A program made the position numbers and the translations under genes. Below the pieces are notes generated by a model. That model was not told the origin of the DNA. It made no database searches and was given only the letters and a program-made list of their open reading frames with translations. DNA of 64,000 nucleotides from Ampullaceana balthica (lineage: Eukaryota; Mollusca; Gastropoda; Lymnaeidae), in assembly GCA_944989445.1 (NCBI GenBank), contig CALYLW010001391.1:1-64000 (forward strand), written 5' to 3'. Positions 1 to 10,752 of this stretch are shown piece by piece (within the stretch, counting starts at the first letter, position 1; the number at the start of each line of letters is the position of its first letter).

Positions 1-340
1 TGGACACCCTCCCCCCTCCCACAGAGTTGATTGATGTTATTTATGCACGGCCCCTAATAGCACACACAAAAATATTAAAGTTGCCTCCATTTAGTTTTTA
101 TTATTGATAAATTTTGTATTAGTATTTTTATAAACATTTGATTCTTTGTGGATATTACAAAATTGATGTGATGTTAGTCATTTAAGGAAAAGAGTTTGAT
201 TTTAAATCTTTTGGTTTATGGAACTGATTCGAAAAAAAAATGCAAATGAAATTTTCACTTGAATTTATAATAGACTAGCGTACACCCGTCAAAAATGACG
301 GAAGTTTTCAGCTGAAATCTATTTATTTTATAAAAATGCA
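1..340. other. Unassigned AT-rich sequence
   Basis: No coding pattern, splice pair or repeat structure that I can support. Short A/T runs only. Confidence 0.5.
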
Positions 341-690
341 CGTTTATTTAGGGTGCCTACGGCGCCGACCTTTTTCAAAAGCCCAACTAACTTGTCCTTG
401 TTTGATAAATACGAAATATTAAACTTTCTGAAATGTACACAAAGGTTTTTATAATAGGGGTTGCAGGGCACCTACGGCGTCCCTTTTGTTTTTTTATTTT
501 ATAATTAACCATCATCAAATCTTCTTTTTAAATTGATCCCTTTTCCAAAATTAAAATATGAGCGAAAACAGTGACGTCATATAATATTTTTTTACAGCTC
601 ACATTTAATTTGCACACCTTTTGATGCTTTGGTGCAGTAATTTGGTTTTCCCTGCCTTCTAAAATTAGTAGCGTCAGGACTGACAGACAC
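341..690 (+). repeat. Dispersed repeat family B, copy 1
   Basis: Shares an ordered series of blocks with 24433-24690: CCTACGGCGCC, then AAAAGCCCAA, TACGAAATATTAAACTT, CTGAAATGTACACAAAG, then GACGTCATATAATATTTTTT and GCACACCT. A second CCTACGGCG block near 470 suggests a partial internal duplication. A short antisense piece lies at about 46400-46460. The family type is unknown; it has no coding capacity. Confidence 0.7.
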
Positions 691-885
691 TACTTGCGTG
701 ACAATTGCAAATTATATTGTTTAATTTTAGCCTACCAAACTTATTTTTAACATAATAGAATGCTAACATTCTTAAAATCTCTTAAACTAATTACAAGAAA
801 ATTAATCTATATTTCTTTAATGCTTAGTAACTTATATTATTATCGATTAATTTTCAATAACTAACATTTTCACAACTTATATCCA

Positions 886-1225
886 TGTTATGTGCACCAC
901 AGAAAAGTAAGTAAAAGTTGTTTTTTTTTCAAACTGTTTATAAAATTAGGGTTGCCATAGCTGACAGATGGGAAAAGAGGACACGTAAAATTTTCATCAA
1001 ATACGGCCATTAATGAGTGTTGTACAAATAAAATTAAAGTTAAACAACATAAAATATTGTTCTTATTTAATTGTAAACGTGTATTAACTGCGTGTTTAGT
1101 GCACCACACTAGCTGATTGAAAAGTAACAGTAAGTCACTGTCAGGTAAGTTAGTAACTAAATTACTGAAGTTTACCAATCAGTAATGAAAGTATGTCATT
1201 CTGAGTCATTATCATCAAAATTGCC
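886..1225 (+). repeat. Dispersed repeat family C, copy 1
   Basis: Matches, in the opposite orientation, the region 35545-36117, where the match is interrupted by a 313-bp MITE. Shared blocks include the start GTGCACCACA, the segment TTCAGTAATTTAGTTACTAA (seen there as its complement here) and the AGGGTTGCC-like block near 950. The AGGGTTGCC end, also met at 8257-8305, hints at a DNA-transposon terminus, but no target duplication was found. Confidence 0.6.
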
Positions 1226-1300
1226 CGCATTTGAGGAAATTAACGTTGGAATCATAGATTGCGCCTGGGGCTGAGCCCAAGCGTATTTCTCTCAAGAACT

Positions 1301-1574
1301 ATCTTATCTTATCTTATCTATACAGACACTCCTTCTATGCAGAAGATAGTTGCGTCCACAGACCATGACAGATGATCTGTTGGCAAGCAATCACAGGCCA
1401 CGGCTTTGTAGGTTCCACGCATTACCCAGCCGCCTAACTACATGTAGTGTTAGGTACCCATTTGGAGCGGGGTGACTCAGGGCCCCGGGAACAAACCCTT
1501 GCCTTCACACGGATTCGAACCCGTGACCATCGGTACGACAGTCCAGTGCGCTGCCACTCGACCACCGCGTCCCC
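1301..1574 (-). mobile_element. tRNA-derived SINE
   Basis: On the minus strand the element starts at about 1574 with a tRNA-like head. It has a clear A box, TGGTCGAGTGG, and a perfect B box, GGTTCGAATCC, spaced as in a tRNA gene with a variable arm (Leu/Ser-like). A unique body follows, and it ends in a GATAA-type short tandem repeat at 1301-1319, a typical SINE tail. The internal boxes would form an RNA polymerase III promoter. A related head lies at 57797 and a related tail at 2577. It is not a functional tRNA, since no acceptor stem closes. Confidence 0.85.
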
Positions 1575-1892
1575 TTGTTGGCCTTCAACAAGTTAGGCTG
1601 GCTGCTGAGATATGTGTGAAATTCTTCGCATGACATATGTTTTAAGTTATGCTGCACAAAAGGAATTCCTGTGACAGATTCAACGAGTAACTTATTTCTT
1701 TCCTTTGTCCACTGACTTTGCATCAGAGAAAACACTTGTTCAATGTTAGCATTGTTTGATGGACTGGCCCAAAAAAAAACTGTTAAAATACTTCACACAC
1801 TTCTCCTGCGCCAGTTGCTCTACTAAGTCCTCTTGTTTATATCACGAAACATAATAGATTAAATTATATAGCACAGAAAAGTAAGTAAAAAG

Positions 1893-2170
1893 TATCGATC
1901 GGGGACGGGCGGATTGTCCGAAGAGTCCGTACTCGAAACTACTTCAGCAATGTTTTACCTGTTCCGGAACGGAGAAAACCTGGACAAACGCCATTTTTCT
2001 GTAAGCCACCCGGACAGGGGCATAAAAAGTGGACGTGTCCGGGGAAACCAGATTAAACCCCTGACCAGAATATACCCGGGTATAATCTGGCCTAGGCCAG
2101 AATATACCCCCGGGGTTAAACTGGCCCAGGCCAGAATATACCCCCTCAGGCCAGAATATACCCCTTTGAC
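1893..2170. repeat. Cluster of short palindromic repeats with core GGCCAGAATATACCC
   Basis: The motif CAGAATATACCC occurs four times between 2060 and 2165. One copy meets its own complement (CCCGGGTATAATCTGG), so the segment can fold on itself. The reading frame across it has no protein features. It may be the end of an unrecognised transposon. Confidence 0.5.
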
Positions 2171-2576
2171 AACATGGGGATATATAGTAAAAAATTGATG
2201 AATGACTTTTTAGACTTTCTCTTCATGTTTTAGCTCTGTCAGAGAAATTAAACTCTTTTCTTAAGTAGCAAAATTGTTTTTAATTAAAATAAAATAATAA
2301 TTATAAAATATTTTACGATGATTGAAAGGATCATTACATTTTATTTGTAAAATGATGATGTCGTTGTCTCGTTTTTTAAATATGAAATCTTATATAATTT
2401 CGACGATTCAAGATCAAAAGTTACAGTCTATGCAAATATATATGGAATCAGCGTTTTTCTGTTTTTCAATTAACATTAACTTAATCAAGCACTACACGAT
2501 TATTTTAAAACAATACTTTAAGAGTGGTTATATTTGTTGCTTTTCAAACGCATGCGAACACTTTGGATTCTTTACC

Positions 2577-2710
2577 CTTATCTTATCTTATCATTTGTAG
2601 ACGCTCTTTCTATACAGAAGATTACTACGTCCTACGCTTATCATTGGTTTATGTCTAGTCTTGCATTTTTATTTGAGTTTTAAATGTTGATAGTTGGTTT
2701 TCCTGGTTTC
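2577..2710 (-). repeat. SINE tail fragment joined to a second dispersed block
   Basis: The stretch 2577-2635 repeats the tail of the 1301-1574 SINE: the TATCT run, then TCTATACAGAAGAT and the CGTCC block. The adjoining 2622-2705 matches 49425-49515 (shared TATGTCTAGTCTTGCATTTTT and GTTGGTTTTCCTGG). It is an incomplete SINE-type copy with no coding capacity. Confidence 0.55.
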
Positions 2711-3275
2711 CTCAGTCAAATTCTTCCAAATTTTGATTCAAATAGTTATCATGTAGTTGTCATGTAGTTGTTATGCAGTTGTTTTGTAGTTATTATGTAT
2801 TCCCAGTGTTCACGTGTTGAATTACTTTATCTCTGAGGAGGATGTGGTTGTCCTCTGTTCCTGTCAGAATGTAGCTTACGGGCCAAAAGAAGTAACCGCC
2901 CCCACCTCCTGTTATTTCCTTTAATATGTACGTCAGGGTTGTTCAAAATCTCGATTGCGGCCATAATATACAATATTGTCAAAAGTAAGGCCATAGTTGT
3001 GCAAAGACGGTTTATTCTTGAAATTTTTAGTGGGTTAAAAGTCCTAATCTGCATTTGTTTTTAGACAGGTTGTATCACAATGATGTCTGTTTCTTCACCT
3101 GTGCTTTCCTGTTCCTTTTGTTGTAGGCTCCCATTGACAGTACTTTAACAGAATCATCAGGGAACTGATTTGGTGAAGAACCCTGTTTATTGCTGTAAAA
3201 CTTTTACATTACTGACATTGTAGGTGTTTCTGATTATTTTGATATATTCTTTAGCTTAACTCTTGTTCAATGATT
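2711..3275. other. No recognisable feature
   Basis: Contains a short GTAGTTGTCAT-type tandem repeat near 2750-2800. I see no supported gene. Confidence 0.4.
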
Positions 3276-3660
3276 CTACCACGAGGTAGGGACCAATCCA
3301 TCAGGGCTCCATTTCCATGCGATGATGCGGCGATGATTCTTCATATCATCGTCATCAGCATCCTTAATGGGTAAAATTTTTCCATCTTCTGCAGGCCTGA
3401 GATCCGTAGGTAGCTTGGCTTTTCGTCCATACATAATTTCAAAACGAGTGCACCTGGGTTGAGCATGTACATATGTGGTATGCACTGGTAAATTTTTCAG
3501 TTGTGGTGTCTTCTTGTTGGTTTTTGGCTTTAGGGCAAAACATTTTTGACTGGCTTTGGTATATTTGTGAACGTCATTCTTCATTCTTTTCCAATAACAA
3601 CGTTCAGAGATTGTGGCTGTCTTACCTCTGCCAAAATTGCCACCAAAATTCGGTTTGACA
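3276..3660 (-). pseudogene. Ty3/Gypsy-type integrase remnant lacking the catalytic core
   Basis: Reading the minus strand from about 3660, the translation gives GGNFGRGKTATISERCYW and then a KNDVHKY segment. This is the pattern of the HHCC zinc-binding N-terminal domain of Gypsy-class integrases (usual form GGHFGR..T...I...YYW..M..DV..YV..C..CQ). About 40 residues later comes RFEIMYGRKAKLPTDL, which matches the stretch after the integrase core (usually F.L.YGR.P..P.D). The roughly 150-residue DDE catalytic core normally between them is missing, and several zinc ligands are changed. It is therefore an internally deleted, inactive fragment. No LTRs, protease or reverse transcriptase are visible nearby. 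The identification comes from remembered family motifs and was not checked by a search. Confidence 0.8.
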
Positions 3661-3936
3661 TTCCAACATTGGCGAAATCCAATAAGGATGACCGTACTGT
3701 TTTAAGAGTAACACAGGTAAAAATGAATTGCGCTGATTTAAAAAATAAAAATAATTTGCACTACTGGAGCAAAGGTTTCTTTTGAATGTCTTAAGACTCC
3801 GTGAAGGCAAACCGAGCTACAGATAAAGGTTCGGAAATATGACAAGCAACATTGGGGAAGTCAAACGATGTTTCCCACACTTTAGTCGTCCTATTGTTTA
3901 AATTATTTTGCATGTCAGCGTATATTCAGATAGATT

Positions 3937-4445
3937 AATAAAACAAACCCGTAAAAACAAAGTTTTTGACTATAAATCCCTTATATATGAGACATAACTC
4001 ATTGATTATGTTCAAAAGCGTCAAACATTTACAGACTGAATCTGTCTTTACTCCCATTTGCTTTATAACCCGGGGGGGGGGAGAGGGGAAAGGTCTGGTC
4101 ACCAATCGCTGGACCGAGCTCAGCGTGACACGTAAAATGTAAACAAAAGCACGCCTGTACATCGCGTCAACGCGTGAAATGAACTGTCTCGTGGGAAAAA
4201 AAAACAATAACAAACCGTGAAATTGAATTACATATGCCGTATAGAGATAAACTAAAAATGCATTAATTTAATAACGGTACGTTCGATCGATCTGAAATTT
4301 TGATACGATGCATTGTTAGGTAACACGGGTGCATGTGCCAAATTTCAGCTCGATGGCTTCACGGGAAATGGGTCATTTTTTTACTTTTGTTTTTCCGCCC
4401 GCCCAAGACAGAGGAGACGGCGGTGAAGTTAATATAAGGGATTTA
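3937..4445 (+). mobile_element. Family A element (Helentron-like non-autonomous repeat), full-length copy
   Basis: Begins AAAACAAACCCGTAAAAAC, with an AAAAAC-AAA-GTTTTT stem-loop, then ATAAATCCCTTATATATGAG. It ends GTTAATATAAGGGATTTAAT, so AAATCCCTTATAT is inverted at the two ends. The interior carries the conserved block GATCGATCTGAAATTTTGAT and a purine-rich AGACAGAG tract. It has no coding capacity. A second copy abuts it head-to-tail. Confidence 0.85.
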
Positions 4446-4533
4446 ATAAAAACAAACCCGTAAAAACAAAGTTTTTTTACTATAAATCCCTTATATATGA
4501 GACATAACTAACAGTATTGATTATGTTCAAAAA
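4446..4533 (+). mobile_element. Family A head fragment
   Basis: Directly follows the end of the previous copy and repeats its first ~85 bp (AACCCGTAAAAACAAAG through ATTGATTATGTTC), then stops. The head-to-tail join is the same type as at 60100/60101. Confidence 0.8.
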
Positions 4534-4544
4534 GTAATGGGGGT

Positions 4545-4945
4545 GAGACTGCAATCAGGCTTTTAAATAGGTAAACATATAATATAAAAACAGGGTAGTA
4601 GTAGGCCTGACAGGACGTAACACAACAGCGAACGTTTCGGCAAAGAGCCTTCCTCAACGGACAAATAGTACACAAATGAAACGTATAAATCTGGCACTTT
4701 TCCAGTCACAAATCCCGTCGGATGCCAGAGCAGAAGGTATTGCCAAAATGTTTGCAACAGAAACAAAACATTATGTATTTAAATGCCGAATGTATAAGCC
4801 ATTTTCGGTTTACAACTTCTCCATTTTCAACATGTCGTTTGTAAAGGTGTAAAAAGTAGTAAAACGTTTAGTCAAAGCGCGGGGCCCTGAAAACGCGTGG
4901 GGCCCAAGACGGTTGCCTCATTTGCTTGCCCTAAGGCCGGCCCTG
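4545..4945. mobile_element. hAT-type transposon end
   Basis: The 4925-4945 stretch ends CCCTAAGGCCGGCCCTG, whose complement CAGGGCCGGCCTTAGGG is the usual terminal form of many hAT elements (compare 27536-28711 and 48820-49016). A matching left end and an 8-bp target duplication were not found, so the left border is uncertain. Confidence 0.5.
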
Positions 4946-4974
4946 TAAGTATATCTCGGCAACTACGCAAAACA

Positions 4975-5600
4975 CTATAATTGGAATTTGTGGATCTCTC
5001 TTGCGTGTAGACATTGTTCGTGACGCAAATAATTCAGTTGCATTTTCTATAATTGCCGACGAGACAAATAACATTTCAGGCAATGAGCAGATGTCACTTG
5101 GTGTTAGATTTGTCAAAGAACAAAATGGGAAAATGATGGTCACAGAAGAATTTCTGTGATATATTCCAATTGTCGATAAAATAGCTGAAGGTTTAGCCAA
5201 CACCATCATTACAAATTCATTAGAATTTGGATTAGATATGACAAAGCTTGTTGGTCAAGGATGCGATGGATGTTCTACAATAAATGGTAAAGAATGAGGA
5301 GTCCGAGCAATAATTCGAAAAAATACCCAAAGCAGCATTTGTACATTGCAGTTCACAAAAACTAAACTTGTCGTGAACGATTTAAATAATGTTAATGATG
5401 TACGAAACACAATAGGTACAATTAAGTCAATTATAGTGTTTTTCCGAGAAAGTAATCAGTGAAGAAACCTATTCCAAATGTTCATTTACTATGTGAAAAT
5501 AGATGGACACATAAATATTAAAGCTTGCGGATTTTTGCTGAAAATGTAACAGAAATTGTTAAACAAATGGCATATTTAGAACAATCAGTAATGTAATCAG
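4975..5600 (+). pseudogene. hAT transposase fragment, DUF4371 / ZMYM1-like type
   Basis: The + strand translation, with stops and shifts, includes IVRDANNSVAFSIIADETNN, EQMSLGVRFV, LDMTKLVGQGCDGCS and, after 5460, HLLCENRWTHK. These follow the known order in hAT transposases of the TTF-finger/DUF4371 group: the first catalytic Asp in a ADET-like motif, then EQ.SL..R, then GQ..DG, then L..TRW. Two in-frame stops (near 5158 and 5295) and the missing C-terminal dimerisation region show that it is dead. The 3' side is cut by the AT/CAA microsatellites. It may belong with the hAT end at 4945. Confidence 0.8.
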
Positions 5601-5631
5601 CTTTACAAAGTACTTGCAGATATACCGTAAT

Positions 5632-5753
<122 letters not shown>

Positions 5754-5785
5754 TAGGGGCAAGTACCCGGCTCCCGCCCGGGTTT

Positions 5786-6332
5786 AACAACAACAGCAAC
5801 AAAACAAAAACAACAAAAACAACAACAAAACAACAAAAACAAAACAACAACAAAAACAACAAAACAACAAAAACAAAACAACAACAAAAACAACAACAAA
5901 ACAACAAAAACAAAACAACAACAAAAACAACAACAAAACAAAAACAAAACAACAACTACAACAACAACAACAAAACAACAACAGCAACAACAACAAAGCA
6001 ACAACAACAAAACAACAAATACAACAGCAACAACAACAAAGCAACAACAACATGAAGGACATTGTCGTCGCAGGGCAAGGGATGTGGACAACAACAACAA
6101 CAGCAAAAACAACACAAAAGCAACAACAGCAACAACAACAGCAACAACAACAAAAACAACAACAGCAACAACAACAAAAACTAAACAACAACAAAAACAT
6201 CAACAACAAAACAACAACAAAACAACAACTACAACAACAACAGCAACAACAACAGCAACAACAACAAAGCAACAACAACAAAACAACAACTACAACAACA
6301 AAAGCAACAACAACAAAGCAACAACAACAAAA
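5786..6332. repeat. (CAA)n-rich low-complexity tract
   Basis: About 550 bp of CAA/CAACA with A-run variation, broken once by a unique ~38-bp island at 6051-6090. It is open in several frames on both strands (poly-Gln/Thr/Asn on +, poly-Cys/Leu/Val on -). These frames are products of composition and not genes. Confidence 0.95.
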
Positions 6333-6619
6333 AAAATTATTTTATGGCGATAATCGCCTTCTTGTTAATCTCGACACCAAAATGTTTATTAATTTGCGTC
6401 ATTATTTTACGTCTTAATTTTCAATAATTTTTTTATTTTATATAGCTCATATAGGGAAAAACTACATTTTGGGCCCCCGGGCCCCAGTATCTTATATATA
6501 TGGAACGAAACCTGTTTAATAACCTTTCCGGTATAATTTTGTGTACGTGTACCAAATTTCACGTTATTTGGTTGTCTGGATCTTGAGTTATTAGGGAACA
6601 GACAGACAACAAATGCGTC

Positions 6620-6651
6620 TTATATATATAGAGATATCTCTATATATATAT

Positions 6652-6750
<99 letters not shown>
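6620..6750. repeat. (AT)n microsatellite, interrupted
   Basis: Runs of TA with a GAGATATCTC palindrome at the left side and two ATTATA interruptions near 6700-6720. Confidence 0.95.
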
Positions 6751-6754
6751 TATA

Positions 6755-7315
6755 TGAAATAAACTTTCAGGAAATTTAGTTCAGTTTTTTGCAACAACTT
6801 TATGACATTTTTCTTGCCGACGCCCATGATTGTAAGGAACTCCCGAATTTAACTTTATTTTCTGAGACAAATTTACGTATACACTATTAATAGTAAATAG
6901 CTGATTTTATGTGTAGCTGTATAATAAGTTTGATAAGTACATTATATTTGCATTCAATTTTTTTTTAATTTTTTTTTAAATTTGATGATAATCTTAAGTT
7001 TTCTGAATTTATCTCACGGAAAATAAATTATATAAAATGTTCTCATCCTTTTAAAAAAAAACTCTTTAACGCTTTTTAATTCGTATTTCCTTGTAATGAC
7101 TTCTATAAATTGTGCAGCCTGAAAAGGAAGTCTGTTTTAATAAGATTTCCAATATAAACCTTAATGAAATCTTTCTTAAATTTACGTATTACATAGGAAT
7201 TTTGAATAACTAAATATAATAATTTGTATTATCAGCTTTGTCCAAAATGTTGAAAAGCGACGATTAGGACCTACATTTGTTGCTTTGCAAACAAGGCTAA
7301 TTTTTTTGAATTTGA
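6755..7315. other. No recognisable feature
   Basis: AT-rich sequence with T and A homopolymers. I see no supported gene or repeat. Confidence 0.4.
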
Positions 7316-7317
7316 TA

Positions 7318-7440
7318 ATAGCGGCTGGATAGCCAAGGCAATAGTGCGCTCGCCTCACACGTTGAGGGGCGTGGGATCGAGGCATCGAGCCCACGCAGAG
7401 CCACAATAAGAATGAAAAATGATTAACGCTAAGAAAGTCC
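7318..7440 (+). mobile_element. tRNA-like SINE head
   Basis: The sequence GGATAGCCAAGGC about 35 bp before GGATCGAGGC resembles a decayed A box and B box, followed by an AT-rich body. It points toward, and adjoins, the antisense tail of a non-LTR element. SINEs that borrow the 3' end of a LINE have this kind of arrangement, but the boxes are imperfect. Confidence 0.4.
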
Positions 7441-7783
7441 TCCGCTGACCTTGAAGGGAATTGGGGCACCCACCAGGTATGGAGATATTCTTCCACAGTG
7501 CGTGGGCTGTCTGATCCGTCCGTGTCCCCAATCGCCACAGAGCATTCGGTCAGCAGATGTGCCACTGTCTCCTCGGCCATACTACATAAACGGCAGCCGG
7601 GTTCTCTGTTCCCGTCGAGCCTATGCAAGTAGCTGTTTGTTGGGCAGTGTCCAGTCCGCATTTGCGTAATGATTGACTGGCAGCTACGAGGCAGCTCCCA
7701 CCAGGGATCTCGCTTGCGCGGTCGCGGCATTTCGTTGTATAGCACCCTTGCCGTGTCACCATTTTCCCAGCCCGCAAGTCATC
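7440..7783 (-). pseudogene. C-terminal part of a non-LTR retrotransposon polyprotein (RNase H tail and zinc knuckle)
   Basis: On the minus strand the open frame from 7745 reads CQSIITQMRTGHCPTNSYLH and then GCRLCSMAEETVAHLLTEC. The first part matches the end of the RNase H-like domain, with its usual RTGH motif. The second is a CX2CX8HX4C knuckle (zf-RVT type), typical of the last residues of I/R1/Jockey-like ORF2 proteins. The remaining frame (residues ~75-145) runs into 3' UTR-like sequence overlapping the tRNA-like segment and is probably not protein. The upstream side is cut at 7783 by a family A copy, so the reverse transcriptase and endonuclease are absent. Confidence 0.75.
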
Positions 7784-8256
7784 GAGACATAACTAAAAGT
7801 ATTGATTATGTTCAAAAGTGACAAACATTTACAGACTGAAACCGAAATTATCTCCCCTGGCTTTAATACTGGGGAAAGGGGGAGGGGTGTGGACATGGAC
7901 GGGTGGCGTCAACGCGTTAACTCAACTGCAGTTGGTTTACCTGGTTTAAACACGAGATGTGTTCACAGGTGGCGGGCCTGATGTCAAGTGACCCGTAAAA
8001 TGTAAACGATAGCGACCGCTACATATAGTTTATATAGATAAACTAAAAATGCATTAACGTAATTACGGTACGTTCGATCGATCTGAAATTTTGATACGAT
8101 GCATTGTTAGGTGACACGGGTCCGTGTGCCAAATTTCAGCTCGATGCCTTCACGGGAAGTGGGTCATTTTTTACTTTTGTATTTCCGCGGTGCCCGCCCA
8201 AAACAGACAGAGAGACAGAGAGAGACGGCGGTGAAGTTAATATAAGGGATTTAAAA
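7784..8256 (+). mobile_element. Family A element, head missing
   Basis: Starts inside the element at GAGACATAACTAAAAGTATT and runs to the usual end AATATAAGGGATTTAAA. The first ~60 bp, including the stem-loop, are lacking. A short AGGACATGTCCT palindrome and a family C-like CTGGCAACCCTA block follow directly (8257-8305). Confidence 0.85.
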
Positions 8257-8744
8257 AGGAGGACATGTCCTCCTTTTGCCGGACGTCTGGCAACCCTACA
8301 CATGATGCAATCTGTCTTGTGTGATATGGCTTTTAGATATGAAAATAGTTTAAAGACATAAATGACTATTTAGCGGAACATGAAAATGGCTTGTTTGAAA
8401 CTGAGGGAGATTTCTTTAGATAATTAGTGCCTTATTTAAACGACTTAAAAAAATATTTTTGTTCATGTTTTATACTAGGTGTTAAGTGCATATATATACA
8501 TATCAATATTTTATTATTTTACGTATTGATTGTTTTCTCTATTTTAATGTATTTGTTTAGAGCAGTGGTTCCCAAAGTGATCCCTAAGGATCCCCGGTAC
8601 CCTTCAGGGGGTCCGTGGAAAATCAAAATTGATTAGGGGGTCCAGTGGCGTAACAACGGGTTGGCATCGGGGCAGTTGCCAAGGGCGCCAGCTCAAAAGG
8701 GCGCCACTAAATCTCTAATTTTTAAATTTGTATTTAAATAAATA

Positions 8745-9838
8745 CAGTCGGACCTCTCTAAGGTCAAACTCAAAAGGACCAGGAAAAAAATCGACTTAAC
8801 GGAGTTTTTGAGTTAGGGAAAATGGCGTAATAGGCGTAGATTAATCAAGGACAATGTAGATATTGAGAGGTGGGGAGAACAGCCATACCGGCTAGTAGGC
8901 ATGACAGGAAAGAGAGGCGGTGTCTATGTTTCATATGAAAGAAAAGCAACTTGCTTTGACATGCCGACACAAGCCCTTCCCTACCCCCCCCCCTTTACTC
9001 CCTTCACAGTGGAATGGAGTCACATCACGCAGCAAAGGGACGCAAGTTAGTTACCACTCCTTTCTCTTGTCTTTCTCATTTTTAATCCCTTATATTAACT
9101 TCAAATCTTATCTGTCGTCTTCTCTCTCTGTCGTGATCTCTGCCTTGGGTGGGCGGAAAAACAGAAGTAAAAAATGACCCACTTCCCGTGATGCGATCGA
9201 GCTGAACTTTGGCACATAGCCCCGTGTCACCTAACAATGCATTGTATCAAAATTTCAGATCGATCGAACGTAACGTAATTAAATTAATGCATTTTTGGTT
9301 TATCTCTATATAACGTATGTAATTCAAATTCAAGGTTTGGTATTGTTTTTCTTCCACTTGAGAGTTGAGTTGACGCGTTAACGCCACCCGTCGATGTCCA
9401 AACCATCTCCCGTCCCTTCCCCCGTTATTAAAGCCAGGGGACATCACTCGTGTCAGTCTGTAAAATGTTATCACGTTGGAACATAATCACTACTTTTAGT
9501 TGTGTCTCATATATAAGGGATTTATAGTCAAAAACTTTGTTTTTACGGGTCTATTTTATTTGTACTAGCAAGGGTCACTTAATCTCTCGTGGAATGCACT
9601 AAGATAAGATTTTACGTATATTTACGTGGCTCTGCGGAACACATGTTCTGAAATGTCACTCCAGAATAATAACCCAAACGCCTTGGAAAATTCGATTAAG
9701 AGAGGTTGAAAGTAAAAATTCTTGGAGAAGGAGATCTAAAATACATTAGTCTTACGTAATTTGGCCGGGACCTAACTATTAATTCGATATAGGGAGGTTT
9801 TCGACTTTAGGGAAGTTCAACTTAGCGAGGTCCGACTG
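8745..9838. mobile_element. Pogo/Tigger-like MITE with a family A insertion
   Basis: Bounded by CAGTCGGACCTCTCTAAG at 8745 and CGAGGTCCGACTG ending at 9838, with TA on both sides (8743-8744, 9839-9840), the duplication expected for Tc1/mariner-pogo elements. The interior is split by a family A copy at 9081-9562. Without that copy the element would be about 0.6 kb. It has no transposase. Confidence 0.8.
9081..9562 (-). mobile_element. Family A element inside the pogo-like MITE
   Basis: Inverted relative to the 3937 copy: it starts TAATCCCTTATATTAACTTC and ends AAGGGATTTATAGTCAAAAA, then the stem-loop and ACGGGTCTATTTTATT. Nearly complete. This is the innermost level of the nest. Confidence 0.88.
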
Positions 9839-10004
9839 TATTTCACTTTTAACCTCGATAACAAAAAGTGAATAATTAATTATATTTAAATATATTTCAT
9901 TTAAATAATTATAATATTTTGTATTATGTTTGTGGCCTTTGCGGGCCTTCTTATCATACACATGTCAATATGATTTTATAGACTTTCTTTTAAAAAGAAA
10001 AATC

Positions 10005-10291
10005 TTACTATTCCCGTCCCTCTGTCGAGGCAGTAAGGTGGGGGAGGGGAGGGAATGTGTCTCCTCTCACGGGCTTGTGTCGGTGTGTCAAAGCAAGTTG
10101 GCTCCTTTCATATGAAACATCACCGCCCCTCTTCCTGTCAAGCCTTCTAGCCGCTATGGCTATTCCTCCCCCTCTCAATATCAACATTGTCCTTGATTAA
10201 CATGCGCGTATTATGCCAGTTTCTCTAACTCGAAAACTCCGTAAGTCGAATCCCCTCCCCCTTTTGAGTTGGACTTAGAGAGGTCCGACTG
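10005..10291. mobile_element. Second pogo-like end, inverted relative to 8745-9000
   Basis: Largely the reverse complement of 8745-9000 (shared CAAAGCAAGTTG, TTTCATATGAAACAT and TATGGCTATTC blocks), ending CTTAGAGAGGTCCGACTG then TA. Its other end was not found, so the two ends may be one element with rearranged middle or two copies side by side. Confidence 0.7.
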
Positions 10292-10752
10292 TATTAGCAA
10301 CACGCCAATACGACTTAGAGAGGTTCTACTGTATTAGCAACACGCCAATACGACTTAGAGAGGTTCTACTGTATTAGCAACACGCCAATACGACTTAGAG
10401 AGGTTCTACTGTATTAGCAACACGCCAATACGACTTAGAGAGGTTCTACTGTATTAGCAACACGCCAATACGACTTAGAGAGGTTCTACTGTATTAGCAA
10501 CACGCCAATACGACTTAGAGAGGTTCTACTGTATTAGCAACACGCCAATACGACTTAGAGAGGTTCTACTGTATTAGCAACACGCCAATACGACTTAGAG
10601 AGGTTCTACTGTATTAGCAACACGCCAATACGACTTAGAGAGGTTCTACTGTATTAGCAACACGCCAATACGACTTAGAGAGGTTCTACTGTATTAGCAA
10701 CACGCCAATACGACTTAGAGAGGTTTCACTGTATTAGCAACACGCCAATACG
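10292..10752. repeat. 40-bp tandem repeat, about 11.5 copies
   Basis: Each unit has TATTAGCAACACGCCAATAC followed by GACTTAGAGAGGTTCTACTG. The second half is a close variant of the pogo-like terminus just upstream (GACTTAGAGAGGTCCGACTG). Copies are nearly identical except the last. The array probably arose by amplification of the transposon end plus ~20 bp of flank. Confidence 0.95.

Noticed and set aside
1505..1574. A functional tRNA gene
   Set aside because: A and B boxes are good, but the acceptor stem does not close and a SINE body follows.
1910..1970. Possible hammerhead ribozyme core (GAAGAG...CTCGAAAC)
   Set aside because: The essential CUGANGA is CCGAAGA here, and I could not form a convincing third stem with a cleavage triplet.
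3937..4533. Family A as an LTR pair
   Set aside because: The head-to-tail copies have no TG...CA ends, primer-binding site or polypurine tract of LTR type, and most copies are solitary with inverted sub-ends.
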